Part shown: one piece after another, positions 57,291-64,000 of the stretch
Numbering within the stretch: position 1 is the first letter of the stretch
Layout: each line of letters opens with the position of its first letter
Origin: Microbacterium sp. RU1D
GTDB lineage: Bacteria; Actinomycetota; Actinomycetes; Actinomycetales; Microbacteriaceae
Assembly: GCF_900156435.1 (NCBI RefSeq)
Contig: NZ_FTPQ01000001.1
Coordinates: forward strand, 558,001-622,000
Direction: 5' to 3'
DNA length: 64,000 nt
Translations under genes and position numbers: made by a program
The notes under the pieces: model-generated
Database searches by the model: none
Seen by the model: only the letters and a program-made list of their open reading frames with translations
Told to the model about the DNA's origin: nothing

Positions 57291-57770
57291 ATGGCTGAGA
57301 ACGCCCCCACCACCCCCGCTGCGCAGATCGTCCCCCAGTCGGCGTCGCGCGTGAACCGTCCCCTCGCCGCGCGCGGCCAGGAGACCCACACCGAAGGCAA
57401 GACCACGATCGCCGAGGGCGTCGTCGCCAAGGTCGCGGGGATCGCGGCGCGTGAGGTCAACGGCGTGTACGCGCTCGGCGGCGGCGGAGCCCGCGCCCTC
57501 GGCGCCATCCGCGACGCCATCAATGCGACCGACCTGACGCAGGGCGTCAAGGTCGAGGTGGGCGAGACCCAGGCCGCCGCCGACGTCACCATCGTCGTCG
57601 AGTACGGCGCTCCGATCCAGGAGGTCGCCGACCAGGTCCGCGGCCGCGTCGCCGGTGCGATCAACCGGCTCGTCGGTCTCGAGGTCGTCGAGGTCAACGT
57701 CGACGTGAACGACGTCCACATCCCGGGCGACGACAACGACGACGCCGAGACCGAGAAGCGCGTCCAGTGA
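57291..57770 (+). CDS. Asp23/Gls24 family envelope stress protein
   Basis: 159 residues. The Asp23 domain is clear: KTTIAEGVVAKVAGIAAREVNGVYALGGG, VEVGETQAAADVTIVVEYGAPIQEVADQVRGRVAGAINRLVGLEVVEVNVDVNDVHI. Asp23 proteins polymerise near the cell membrane through a membrane anchor (AmaP) and respond to alkaline or cell-wall stress (family knowledge). The acidic tail (PGDDNDDAETEKR) is unconserved. It heads a six-gene operon in which most genes overlap by 1 to 4 bases. Confidence 0.94.
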   Translation: MAENAPTTPAAQIVPQSASRVNRPLAARGQETHTEGKTTIAEGVVAKVAGIAAREVNGVYALGGGGARALGAIRDAINATDLTQGVKVEVGETQAAADVTIVVEYGAPIQEVADQVRGRVAGAINRLVGLEVVEVNVDVNDVHIPGDDNDDAETEKRVQ

Positions 57771-57955
57771 GCGCCACCACGAAGGGCGCTCTCGCCGGCC
57801 TCGTGCTGGCCCTCAGCGCTCTGATCTTCGGCTTCTGGGGATTCATCCTCGTCGCCCTGTTCATGGCGATCGGTGTGGTCGTCGCCCGTATCACCGCGGG
57901 CGAGATCGACTTCCGCAACGTCGTCAACGCCTTCAAGGGTCGGAGCACATCGTGA
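57767..57955 (+). CDS. DUF2273-like small membrane protein
   Basis: 62 residues from GTG 57767, overlapping the asp23 stop as GTGA. Two adjacent hydrophobic helices (LAGLVLALSALIFGFWGFILVALFMAIGVVVARI) and a short amphipathic tail (DFRNVVNAFKGR) match the DUF2273 proteins that accompany Asp23 in many Gram-positives. It is probably a membrane partner of the Asp23 network. Confidence 0.85.
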   Translation: MSATTKGALAGLVLALSALIFGFWGFILVALFMAIGVVVARITAGEIDFRNVVNAFKGRSTS

Positions 57956-58344
57956 CCACCGTCACCGCTTCCCCCGGGGTCGGCAGCCGCAGCGCGGTTG
58001 CCGGCCCCGGCCTCCCGGCCGGCCGGGTGACCATCGCCGACCGCGTGCTGCAGAAGACGGCGGAGCGGGCCGCCGCGGACATCATCGGCGTGGATGCCAA
58101 GGGCGTCCACGTCGAGATCGTCTCGGCCCGCGACACCGCCGCCGTGCGCGTGAGGTCGCCGTTCCCGGTGCCGCGCCTCGACGACACGGCGGCCGTCCGG
58201 TCTGCCACCCCCGTGCTCGAAGCGGCCACCGCCGCCCAGAGCGAACTCCGCACGCGCCTGACGCGGCTGTTCGGCCGCGAGATCTCGCGCGTCGACCTGA
58301 CCATCTCGGGCGCCACCGCCCCTCAGCGAAAGCGAGTGCTGTGA
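57952..58344 (+). CDS. Asp23-like protein (divergent)
   Basis: 130 residues from GTG 57952, overlapping the previous gene by 4 bases. RVTIADRVLQKTAERAAADIIGVDAKGVHVEIVSARDTAAVRVRSPFPVPRL, followed by LRTRLTRLFGREISRVDLTISG, keeps the order of Asp23 (initial helix, central V-V-V strands, then a helix and a final strand) but lacks the family's conserved VNGV stretch. No membrane segment. I read it as a divergent Asp23 paralogue; a plain hypothetical protein is the alternative. Confidence 0.7.
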   Translation: MTTVTASPGVGSRSAVAGPGLPAGRVTIADRVLQKTAERAAADIIGVDAKGVHVEIVSARDTAAVRVRSPFPVPRLDDTAAVRSATPVLEAATAAQSELRTRLTRLFGREISRVDLTISGATAPQRKRVL

Positions 58345-58922
58345 TGACTGACGCCGTGCTCCGCACCGTGGTGCGTCGCGAGACGCACTCCCCGCGCACC
58401 GTGGCCATGCTCGTCGTGGTCGCCCTACTGCTCCTGGCCCTGGCGTACGCCGCGGTCGAGATCATCCTCGCCCTCACCGGCGCGCAGCCGCTGCTGGTCT
58501 CGCCCGGCGAGGCGCTCAACGCCGTGGTCGCGGCACCCACCGCGCTCATGCCGGTCGCCTTCATCGTCGGCGGCGTCGTGCTCGCGATCCTCGGCCTCGT
58601 CGTCCTCGTGATCGCCTTGAAGCCCGGTCGCCTCTCGCGTCACGAGATGGAGTGGGGCGAGCGTGCCGTCGTCGTCGACAACGGCGTCGTGGCATCCGCC
58701 CTCGCCCAGCACCTCAGCAACGAGTCCGGCATCGCCCGTGACGACATCGTCGTGGGCGTCGCCCACCGCGCCGTCGACGTGACGGTGCGGCCCCCGGTCG
58801 GCATCCCGGTCGACGAGGCGCAGCTGCGTCGGATCGTCGACGAGGAGGTCGCCGCCTACAAGCTCACCCCCGCCGTGCGCACCCACCTGCGCGTGGAGCG
58901 TCCCGACACCAAGGAGTCCTGA
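58344..58922 (+). CDS. DUF6286-like membrane protein of the Asp23 operon
   Basis: 192 residues from ATG 58344 (TGATG overlap). Two helices, at about 22-45 (VAMLVVVALLLLALAYAAVEIIL) and 70-95 (LMPVAFIVGGVVLAILGLVVLVIAL), precede a soluble domain (EWGERAVVVDNGVVASALAQHLSNESGIARDDIVVGVAHRAVDVTVRPP). The soluble part repeats the alternating strand pattern of Asp23-like domains and was probably built from one. Operon position and architecture match the DUF6286 proteins of actinobacterial Asp23 loci. Confidence 0.75.
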   Translation: MTDAVLRTVVRRETHSPRTVAMLVVVALLLLALAYAAVEIILALTGAQPLLVSPGEALNAVVAAPTALMPVAFIVGGVVLAILGLVVLVIALKPGRLSRHEMEWGERAVVVDNGVVASALAQHLSNESGIARDDIVVGVAHRAVDVTVRPPVGIPVDEAQLRRIVDEEVAAYKLTPAVRTHLRVERPDTKES

Positions 58923-59509
58923 TGAACGCCACGCGCCGCGGTCTCAACCGCTTCATCCTCTTCCTGGTCGCCCTCGTGCTGCTGGGCTTGGGCGCCCTCG
59001 CGCTCGCCGTCGGGCTGCTGCCCGGCGGAACCGACACCTGGACCTCCGTCATGGGCGGTTTCCAGGGCTGGCTCGAGTCGCTCGGTCGTGAGTCCGCCGG
59101 CTGGGGCGCCGTGGCCGCCTTCGTCGTACTGGCGATCATCCTCATCGTGATCGCGTCGGCCGCCGTGCGCGGACGCCGTCCGGCGCCGCTGCAGTCCACC
59201 GGCAGCGCGAGCGACGCCGGTCGCATCACGGTCACCGACGGATTCGCCTCGGAGGCGCTGAAGAACGCCCTCGCCGAGCGCGACGAGATCCTGTCCTCGC
59301 GCGTCAGCGCCGGCGAGATCAAGAACGAGTCGGTGCTGCACGTCGCGGTCACCCCGCGCCAGAACACCTCGCCCCGCCAGGTGGCGGAGCACGTCGACAC
59401 GCTCGTGACGAACCTCGCCGCCCTCACCGGCCAGAACCTGCGCGCGTACATCTCCATCCACTCGGGCCTGCGCGCAAAGCTCGCGCGCGACAACACCCGC
59501 GTGCACTGA
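58922..59509 (+). CDS. AmaP-like Asp23 membrane anchor
   Basis: 195 residues from ATG 58922, overlapping the previous stop. Two membrane helices (FILFLVALVLLGLGALALAVGLL, and AAFVVLAIILIVIASAAV) separated by a ~35-residue loop are followed by a soluble Asp23-like domain (ITVTDGFASEALKNALAERDEILSSRVSAGEIKNESVLHVAVTPRQNTSPRQVAEHVDTLVTNLAALTGQ). This is the layout of alkaline-shock membrane anchor proteins, which tether Asp23. Cytoplasmic orientation of the soluble domain is inferred. Confidence 0.8.
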   Translation: MNATRRGLNRFILFLVALVLLGLGALALAVGLLPGGTDTWTSVMGGFQGWLESLGRESAGWGAVAAFVVLAIILIVIASAAVRGRRPAPLQSTGSASDAGRITVTDGFASEALKNALAERDEILSSRVSAGEIKNESVLHVAVTPRQNTSPRQVAEHVDTLVTNLAALTGQNLRAYISIHSGLRAKLARDNTRVH

Positions 59510-59534
59510 CACTGACATTCCACGAGGAGCCGTC

Positions 59535-60518
59535 ATGACCACCATCGATGCCACCATCGACCCGCCCGACCTCGATGCCGCGGCGAGCCTGGCCGCCACC
59601 GCGGCCGGCTCGGTGCCGGGCGTGCACGCCCTGGGCAGCCTGCTGGGCCGCGCGTCGGACGCCGTCCGCGAACGCGTGGGTCTGGCCAGCACCGCCCCCG
59701 GCGTGAAGATCGACACCGACCGCGCCGACTCGGTCACGGCCACGATCTCGCTGGTCGTCGACTACCCGCACAAGCTCCACGAGGTGTCGGATGCCGTGCG
59801 CACCGCCGTCCGCACGGCCCTCGAGCCGCTCGGGCGCGGACGCATCGACGTCGACGTCGTCGTGACCGGCGTCTTCGGTCCCTTCGACCGCGACATCGTG
59901 GACGAGGCGGAAGAGAGGGCGGATGCCGCCGAGGACCGCGCCCGCGAGATCGCCGGGGACGTCAAGGTGAAGACGGATGCCGCGGGCGTCCGCGCTCGCG
60001 AGATCGCCGGAGACGTGAAGGAGCGGACGGATGCCGCGTCGGCGGCCGTGCGCGAGAGGACGGCCGACGCCGCCGCCGTCGTGCGCGAGAAGGCCGACGA
60101 CGCCGCGAAGGCGCTCGGCGACGCGAAGGACGCCGCGTCCGACCTCGCCGCCGGTGCGGCCGCCGCGGCCGGCGAGTTCGCCCGCCAGAACGGCGAGGCC
60201 ACCCGCCGCGAGCAGGCGCAGGCCGACATCGACGCCGCCGACCGCGTGACGGAGGGCCTCGATCCGACCGACGAGGGTTCGGCCCTCGACACCACCGTGC
60301 CTGCCGCGGGCGAGCGCGCCGACGTGCGCGGTGCCGATGAGCGCGCGGATGTGCGCGGCGCCCATGAACGCGCCGATGTGCACGACGTCGTCGCCGAGGC
60401 GCTCGAAGACGCCGCGGTCGACATCGCCATCGCGGCAGACGAGGTACGCGCCGACGACGCGACGCCGGCCACCGACGGCGTGCAGTCGGTCGTGGAGGAC
60501 GAGCGGCCGCAGAGCTGA
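59535..60518 (+). CDS. Asp23-like domain fused to repetitive helical tail
   Basis: 327 residues with a ribosome site (ACGAGGAG) just upstream. Residues 1-120 carry an Asp23-like domain (LAATAAGSVPGVHALGSLLGRA, then VKIDTDRADSVTATISLVVDYPHKLHEVSDAVRTAVRTALEPLG). From ~130 on, the protein is Ala/Asp/Glu-rich with repeats: AREIAGDVK twice, then long amphipathic helices like those of apolipoprotein- or LEA-type stress proteins, then ERADVRGA-type repeats (about 260-280). No membrane segment. It ends the operon before a strong terminator. Confidence 0.8.
   Translation: MTTIDATIDPPDLDAAASLAATAAGSVPGVHALGSLLGRASDAVRERVGLASTAPGVKIDTDRADSVTATISLVVDYPHKLHEVSDAVRTAVRTALEPLGRGRIDVDVVVTGVFGPFDRDIVDEAEERADAAEDRAREIAGDVKVKTDAAGVRAREIAGDVKERTDAASAAVRERTADAAAVVREKADDAAKALGDAKDAASDLAAGAAAAAGEFARQNGEATRREQAQADIDAADRVTEGLDPTDEGSALDTTVPAAGERADVRGADERADVRGAHERADVHDVVAEALEDAAVDIAIAADEVRADDATPATDGVQSVVEDERPQS
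60316..60378 (+). repeat. imperfect tandem repeat encoding ERADVRGA units
   Basis: Three imperfect copies of a ~24-base unit (GCGCGCCGACGTGCGCGG, GCGCGCGGATGTGCGCGG, ACGCGCCGATGTGCACGA as cores) encode ERADVRGAD, ERADVRGAH and ERADVHDV. The wobble changes between copies show purifying selection at protein level. Confidence 0.75.
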
Positions 60519-60530
60519 CCTGCAGATGTG

Positions 60531-60565
60531 AAAGGGCGCCCCGGCGATCGGCCGGGGCGCCCTTT
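60531..60565. terminator. bidirectional terminator
   Basis: AAAGGGCGCCCCGGC (60531-60545) and GCCGGGGCGCCCTTT (60551-60565) form a perfect 15-bp stem around a 5-base loop GATCG. The A and T ends give a U-tract on either strand. It terminates the Asp23 operon and the convergent ABC operon. Confidence 0.95.
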
Positions 60566-60582
60566 CGTCGTCCTGGGGGTGC

Positions 60583-61950
60583 TTACTGCGCCGTCGCGTT
60601 GTCGTACGCCCGCTGCGCCGCCTGCTGCGCGTCGGCGAGTGCCTGCTCGGTCGTCTTGTCGCCCAGCAGAGCCGCGGTGATCGCGTTGTTGAGCTCGTTC
60701 TGGATGTCCTGACCGGCCGGCGACGAACCGAACGACCGGCCGGAGCCAACCACGTCGTAGTACGTGGAGATCACCTGGTCGAAGCCGCTGTCGCCGGTGG
60801 GCGTGACGTACTGCGAGCGGATCTTCTCGTCGGCCTCGGGCGACCCGGTGAACAGGCCCGTGTTGAGCCCGCCCTTGCCCTCGATGGTGGCGGCGCGCGC
60901 GGCGCCGGCTGCCATCCACGCGTCGGTCGAGGTGAGGTCGGTCATCCACGCGCACGCCGCGGCGGGGTTCTTCGCCCCCGCCGGGATCACGAACGCGGTG
61001 CCGGAGGCGAGGGAGAACGGCTGGCCCTCGGCATCCCGGAACGGAACGGCCTGCAGCGAGATCTGGTCGCGGTAGGCGCTCAGCACGTTGGGGTACCACT
61101 GGTTGGCGACCTGCGCGCCGACCTGGTTCGACACGAACTGGTTCGCGTCGCCGAAGGTGTCGAACGAGTCGGTGAAGCTCTTCACCGCGGCGTATCCGCC
61201 CTGCGCGTCGGTGATCTTCTTCAGTGCATCGATGCCTGCGACATTCGAGGGGTCGTCGAGAGTGGGCTTTCCGGTGTTGTCGGTGAGCTGCCCGCCCATG
61301 CCCAGCACCCACAGTCCGCCCTGTCCGGTGGCGACGGGGTCGAACCCGAGGCGGGTCGGGGTGCTGCCCGAGCCCTGGTAGATCTTGTCGATCGCGGCGA
61401 GCAGGCCGTCCATGTCGGAGGTGTCGAAGGCGTCGGGACTCACGCCCGCCTCATTCAGCACGTTCATGTTCAGCAGGATCGCGGGCGGCTGGTAGAACTG
61501 CGACACCGCGTAGACGGCATCCTCGTACGTGACGTCGTCGACGACGTTCTGGTACCAGCGGTCGGTGGGGGTGACGTCCTTCGCCTCGAAGCAGGAGTCG
61601 AGCGGCATCAGCAGTCCCTGCGCGGCGTAGGTCGTGACGTAGCGGCGGTCCATCTGCACGACATCGGGCACGTTGCCCCCGGCGATGCGGGTGGTGAACT
61701 TCTGCGCGTCGAAGGCCGTGGCATCCAGGGTCACCTCCACGTCGGGCAGCTGCTCGGCGGCGTAGTCGAGGCGCGACTGGCCGACGTCGTCGGCGTTCTC
61801 GAAGCCCCATGCCGACAGGGTGCCGCTCGGCGCGGCCGAGAAGTCGACGTCGGCGGCCTGCTCGGAGGGGTCGCCGCCGCCGCTGCAGGAGGTGAGGACG
61901 AGGACGGATGCCGCGATCGCGGCGGCACCGGCGAGGGAATGCGTGCGCAT
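60583..61950 (-). CDS. sugar ABC transporter substrate-binding lipoprotein
   Basis: 455 residues from ATG 61950, with AAAGGA about 7 bases upstream. Lipobox LVLTSC with Cys22, then a family 1 solute-binding protein: GNVPDVVQMDRRYVTTYAAQGLLMPLD, YAVSQFYQPPAILLNMNVLNEAG, LGFDPVATGQGGLWVLGMGG, and SGTAFVIPAGAKNPAAACAWM. It is last in a permease-permease-lipoprotein operon on the minus strand. The carried sugar is not evident; no glycosidase lies in the visible part of the operon. Confidence 0.94.
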   Translation of the reverse strand: MRTHSLAGAAAIAASVLVLTSCSGGGDPSEQAADVDFSAAPSGTLSAWGFENADDVGQSRLDYAAEQLPDVEVTLDATAFDAQKFTTRIAGGNVPDVVQMDRRYVTTYAAQGLLMPLDSCFEAKDVTPTDRWYQNVVDDVTYEDAVYAVSQFYQPPAILLNMNVLNEAGVSPDAFDTSDMDGLLAAIDKIYQGSGSTPTRLGFDPVATGQGGLWVLGMGGQLTDNTGKPTLDDPSNVAGIDALKKITDAQGGYAAVKSFTDSFDTFGDANQFVSNQVGAQVANQWYPNVLSAYRDQISLQAVPFRDAEGQPFSLASGTAFVIPAGAKNPAAACAWMTDLTSTDAWMAAGAARAATIEGKGGLNTGLFTGSPEADEKIRSQYVTPTGDSGFDQVISTYYDVVGSGRSFGSSPAGQDIQNELNNAITAALLGDKTTEQALADAQQAAQRAYDNATAQ

Positions 61951-61981
61951 GGTGGGTCCTTTCGAAAACGGGGGGAGGGGA

Positions 61982-62923
61982 TCAGCCTTTGCGACCCTGG
62001 GTCGCGACGCCCTCGACGAAGTACCGCTGGCCGAAGGCGAAGATGATGAGCATCGGCAGGGTCACCAGGAGCGAGGCGACCATGACGTACTGGTAGTCGC
62101 CCTGCCCGCCCGCGCTGGGGCTGTACTTCGTCATCGCGTAGGCGATGCCGAGCGGGGCGGTGAAGTCCTCGACGCTGCCGGCGTTGAGGTAGATGAGCGC
62201 CGCCTGCAGGTTGTTCCAGCTCGCCTGGAACTCGAACAGGAACACGATGATGAACGAGGGGATCGACAGCGGCATCGCGATGCGCCAGAACAGGCCCCAG
62301 GCGCTGCAGCCGTCGAGCCGCGCCGCCTCGAACAGTTCGCGCGGAACGCCGAGGAAAAACTGCCTCTGCAGGAAGATGTAGAAGGCGCTGCCGAACAGGT
62401 TCATGCCCCACAGCGGCACCCACGTGCCCAGCAGCCCGGTCTCCTTCCAGATGAGGTAGATCGGGATCATCGTCACCGCGCCGGGCAGCATCATGGTGGC
62501 CAGCACGAGCCCGAAGAGCAGGCCGCGACCGGGGAAGCGGAAGTAGGCGAAGCCGAACGCGACGATCGAGCTCATCACCGCCACGGTGGTCGCGGCGAGC
62601 AGGGCGATCGCGACGCTGTTGAACATCCAGTTCAGCAGCGGCAGCTGACTCCACACGTCGGCGTAGTTGCCGGGGGTGAACGTCTTGGGAATGAGGGCGT
62701 TGTCGAAGACCTCGCCGCGCGGCTTGAGACTCGCGGCGAGCAGCCACGCGAACGGGTAGAGGAACAGCAGCGCGAACAGCACCAGCACCGCCGCGAGCAC
62801 GACGCGGCCGGCGAGGGTCCTCGGCTGCTTCAGCGCGCGGCGCCACCGCGGGGGACGAGCCGCGGATGCCGCGAGCTCGGGGCGGGCCTGGGCGACGCCC
62901 GGGGTCTGCAGGGTGTTCGTCAT
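61982..62923 (-). CDS. sugar ABC transporter permease (MalG-like)
   Basis: 313 residues from ATG 62923 (TGATG overlap with the upstream gene; GAGGGGG precedes). Six helices, EAA loop FEAARLDGCSAWGLFWRIAMPLSIPSFIIVF and FQASWNNLQAALIYL. N-terminal 45 residues are cytoplasmic and variable. Forms a heterodimer with the MalF-like subunit at 62923-63891. The open frame continues upstream to 63010, but that lies inside the other gene. Confidence 0.94.
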   Translation of the reverse strand: MTNTLQTPGVAQARPELAASAARPPRWRRALKQPRTLAGRVVLAAVLVLFALLFLYPFAWLLAASLKPRGEVFDNALIPKTFTPGNYADVWSQLPLLNWMFNSVAIALLAATTVAVMSSIVAFGFAYFRFPGRGLLFGLVLATMMLPGAVTMIPIYLIWKETGLLGTWVPLWGMNLFGSAFYIFLQRQFFLGVPRELFEAARLDGCSAWGLFWRIAMPLSIPSFIIVFLFEFQASWNNLQAALIYLNAGSVEDFTAPLGIAYAMTKYSPSAGGQGDYQYVMVASLLVTLPMLIIFAFGQRYFVEGVATQGRKG

Positions 62924-63891
62924 CAGCGGTCCCCCTCGTAGTAGACGAAGCGGTTGCCGAGGCGCACCTGCACGAGCGTGATGAGCAGGATGATCACGAA
63001 CAGCAGCCACGCCATCGCGGCGGCGAAGCCGAAGTTGAACTGCCGGAACGCCTGCTGGAAGAGGTAGATCGCGTAGAAGAGCGAGGCCTCGGGCGAGGCG
63101 TTGCTCTGGTCACGCCAGAACAGCAGGTACGCCTGGTCGAACACCTGGAACGCCGCAATGGTCAGCACGATGACGTTGAAGAACATCGCGCCCGAGATCA
63201 TCGGCAGGGTGATCGAGAAGAAACGACGGACCGGCCCCGCCCCGTCGATCTGCGCGACCTCGTAGAGGTCGACGGGCACGTTCTTGATCGCCGCGAGGAA
63301 GATCACCATCGTGCCGCTGACCGTCCACAGCGCCATGATCACGATGCTCGGCTTGACCCACGCGGGGTCGACGAGCCACTGCGGGCCCGGGATGCCGATG
63401 GCCCCGAGCGCCTGGTTGATCGCCCCGGAGTTGCCGTTGAGCAGCAGGAAGAACACCGCCGCCGTCGCCACCGCCGGCGTCATCTTGGGCAGGTAGTAGA
63501 GCGTGCGGAAGATGCCGGCACCACGCCCGACGCGGCTCAGCAGCAGCGCGAGGAAGAGTGCGAAGGCGATCTCGAGCGGCACCGCCATGACGGCGTAGAA
63601 GAGGGTGTTGCCCAGCGACACGGCCACGCGCGGGTCCTCGAACAGCTGCGCGTAATTGGACGCCCCGACCGGGCGCGCGGCGCCGGTGGCGAGGTTGTAG
63701 CTCGAGAACGAGATGACCAGGCTGTAGATCATCGCGCCCGCCGTGAAGACGAGGAACCCGATGATCCACGGCGAGATGAACAGGTAACCCGCGACCGCTT
63801 CGCGGCGGTTGTACTTGACCCTCTGACGGGGAGGTCGGCGGTGCTTTCGCGCGGTGTCGCTCTCGGTGGCAGGGGCGGAGGAGACGGTCAC
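62923..63891 (-). CDS. sugar ABC transporter permease (MalF-like)
   Basis: 322 residues from GTG 63891. Helix 1 is YLFISPWIIGFLVFTAGAMIYSLVIS; the EAA loop is YEVAQIDGAGPVRRFFSITLPMISGAMFFN. The N-terminal 30 residues are highly basic. The GTG has no ribosome site of its own: the only strong site upstream (AAAGGAG at about 63944-63950) serves a 16-codon frame ending on this GTG, so initiation is probably by translational coupling. Confidence 0.9.
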   Translation of the reverse strand: MTVSSAPATESDTARKHRRPPRQRVKYNRREAVAGYLFISPWIIGFLVFTAGAMIYSLVISFSSYNLATGAARPVGASNYAQLFEDPRVAVSLGNTLFYAVMAVPLEIAFALFLALLLSRVGRGAGIFRTLYYLPKMTPAVATAAVFFLLLNGNSGAINQALGAIGIPGPQWLVDPAWVKPSIVIMALWTVSGTMVIFLAAIKNVPVDLYEVAQIDGAGPVRRFFSITLPMISGAMFFNVIVLTIAAFQVFDQAYLLFWRDQSNASPEASLFYAIYLFQQAFRQFNFGFAAAMAWLLFVIILLITLVQVRLGNRFVYYEGDR

Positions 63892-63938
63892 CGGCAGGAC
63901 CGGTCGGCGGCGGAGGACCCGGGGATGATGTCGCGCAT
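63888..63938 (-). CDS. 16-codon upstream frame coupled to the permease gene
   Basis: ATG 63938 has an excellent ribosome site (AAAGGAGAAGACA) and runs 16 codons (MRDIIPGSSAADRSCR) to TGA 63888-63890. That stop overlaps the GTG of the permease (GTGA). The peptide itself is unlikely to matter; translation of it would deliver ribosomes to the permease start. An alternative is a frameshift within the true N-terminus of the permease. Confidence 0.55.
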   Translation of the reverse strand: MRDIIPGSSAADRSCR

Positions 63939-63972
63939 TGTCTTCTCCTTTCGCGCGCCGTCTCGGCGTCGA

Positions 63973-63982
63973 GAAGCGCTTC
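63973..63982. promoter_or_regulatory. LacI-type palindrome upstream of the ABC operon
   Basis: GAAGCGCTTC (63973-63982) is a perfect palindrome with the central CG typical of LacI-family operators; the flanking sequence TCGAGAAG is repeated at the very end of the window (63990-63997), which may be half of a second operator cut by the edge. Confidence 0.55.
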
Positions 63983-64000
63983 GCCAGGGTCGAGAAGTGG

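Noticed and set aside
59900..60378. Regularly repeated DNA that might suggest a repeat array or CRISPR
   Set aside because: The repeats are in frame, imperfect, without unique spacers and encode the helical tail of a protein.

Overview
The window is uniformly very GC-rich DNA with dense, mostly single-function genes, frequent GTG starts and many start/stop overlaps. Together with NucS, GTG-led leaderless genes, lipoprotein-rich ABC systems, an Asp23-type envelope operon and the constantly recurring heptamer GGATGCC/GGCATCC, this points to a high-GC Gram-positive actinobacterium, most likely Microbacteriaceae (a Microbacterium-like genome). That placement is an inference from style and gene content. 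It is ordinary chromosome: I see no phage, insertion sequence, tRNA, rRNA or CRISPR array.

Layout. 1-5155 (mostly minus strand): the 5' part of a rhomboid-like/DUF2156 membrane protein cut by the window edge, a membrane-anchored coiled-coil protein, a HAD phosphatase, the mismatch endonuclease NucS and an MFS transporter. 5233-6282 is a divergent LacI regulator sharing twin operators with the MFS gene. 6379-12721 is a complete Mrp-type Na+/H+ antiporter operon (mrpA with fused MrpB domain, C, D, E, F, G) in which every junction overlaps by 4 bases. 12748-18122 holds an SRPBCC protein, a MacB-like ABC exporter and a divergent OmpR/histidine-kinase pair. 18160-21304 is a TetR, degenerate ABC ATPase and YhgE/Pip operon. 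21555-25542 (minus) has argG, a cyclophilin lipoprotein, a secreted GH6 glycosidase and a Pr6Pr membrane protein.

25646-33436: purA with a coupled lactonase, an AI-2E-type permease, chorismate mutase and a glycine betaine/proline importer (proV, proW, proX) with a long leader. 33514-39079: small conserved proteins, two tandem paralogous membrane/coiled-coil proteins, a KtrB/KtrA potassium uptake pair and a 45-residue membrane protein that is easily missed. 39131-43150: purL, a small unknown protein and glycerate kinase. 43227-53471 is a carbohydrate locus: ROK regulator, ABC importer (lipoprotein plus two permeases) and three cytoplasmic glycosidases (GH42, GH31, GH1).

53481-56981 (minus) has an FdhF/YdeP-type molybdopterin oxidoreductase, its partner FdhD and a small membrane gene split by a one-base homopolymer frameshift. 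57291-60518 is a six-gene Asp23/AmaP envelope-stress operon with three Asp23-like products. A perfect 15-bp bidirectional terminator separates it from a second sugar ABC importer (60583-63891, minus), which is preceded by a 16-codon upstream frame and a LacI-type palindrome at the window edge.

Themes: ion and osmotic homeostasis (Mrp, Ktr, ProVWX), envelope stress (Asp23 operon, ABC exporter with two-component system, YhgE), and plant-polysaccharide-derived sugar use. Thirteen genes carry a TANNNT -10 box exactly 6 or 7 bases before ATG/GTG, implying leaderless mRNAs; this also fixes several start codons.
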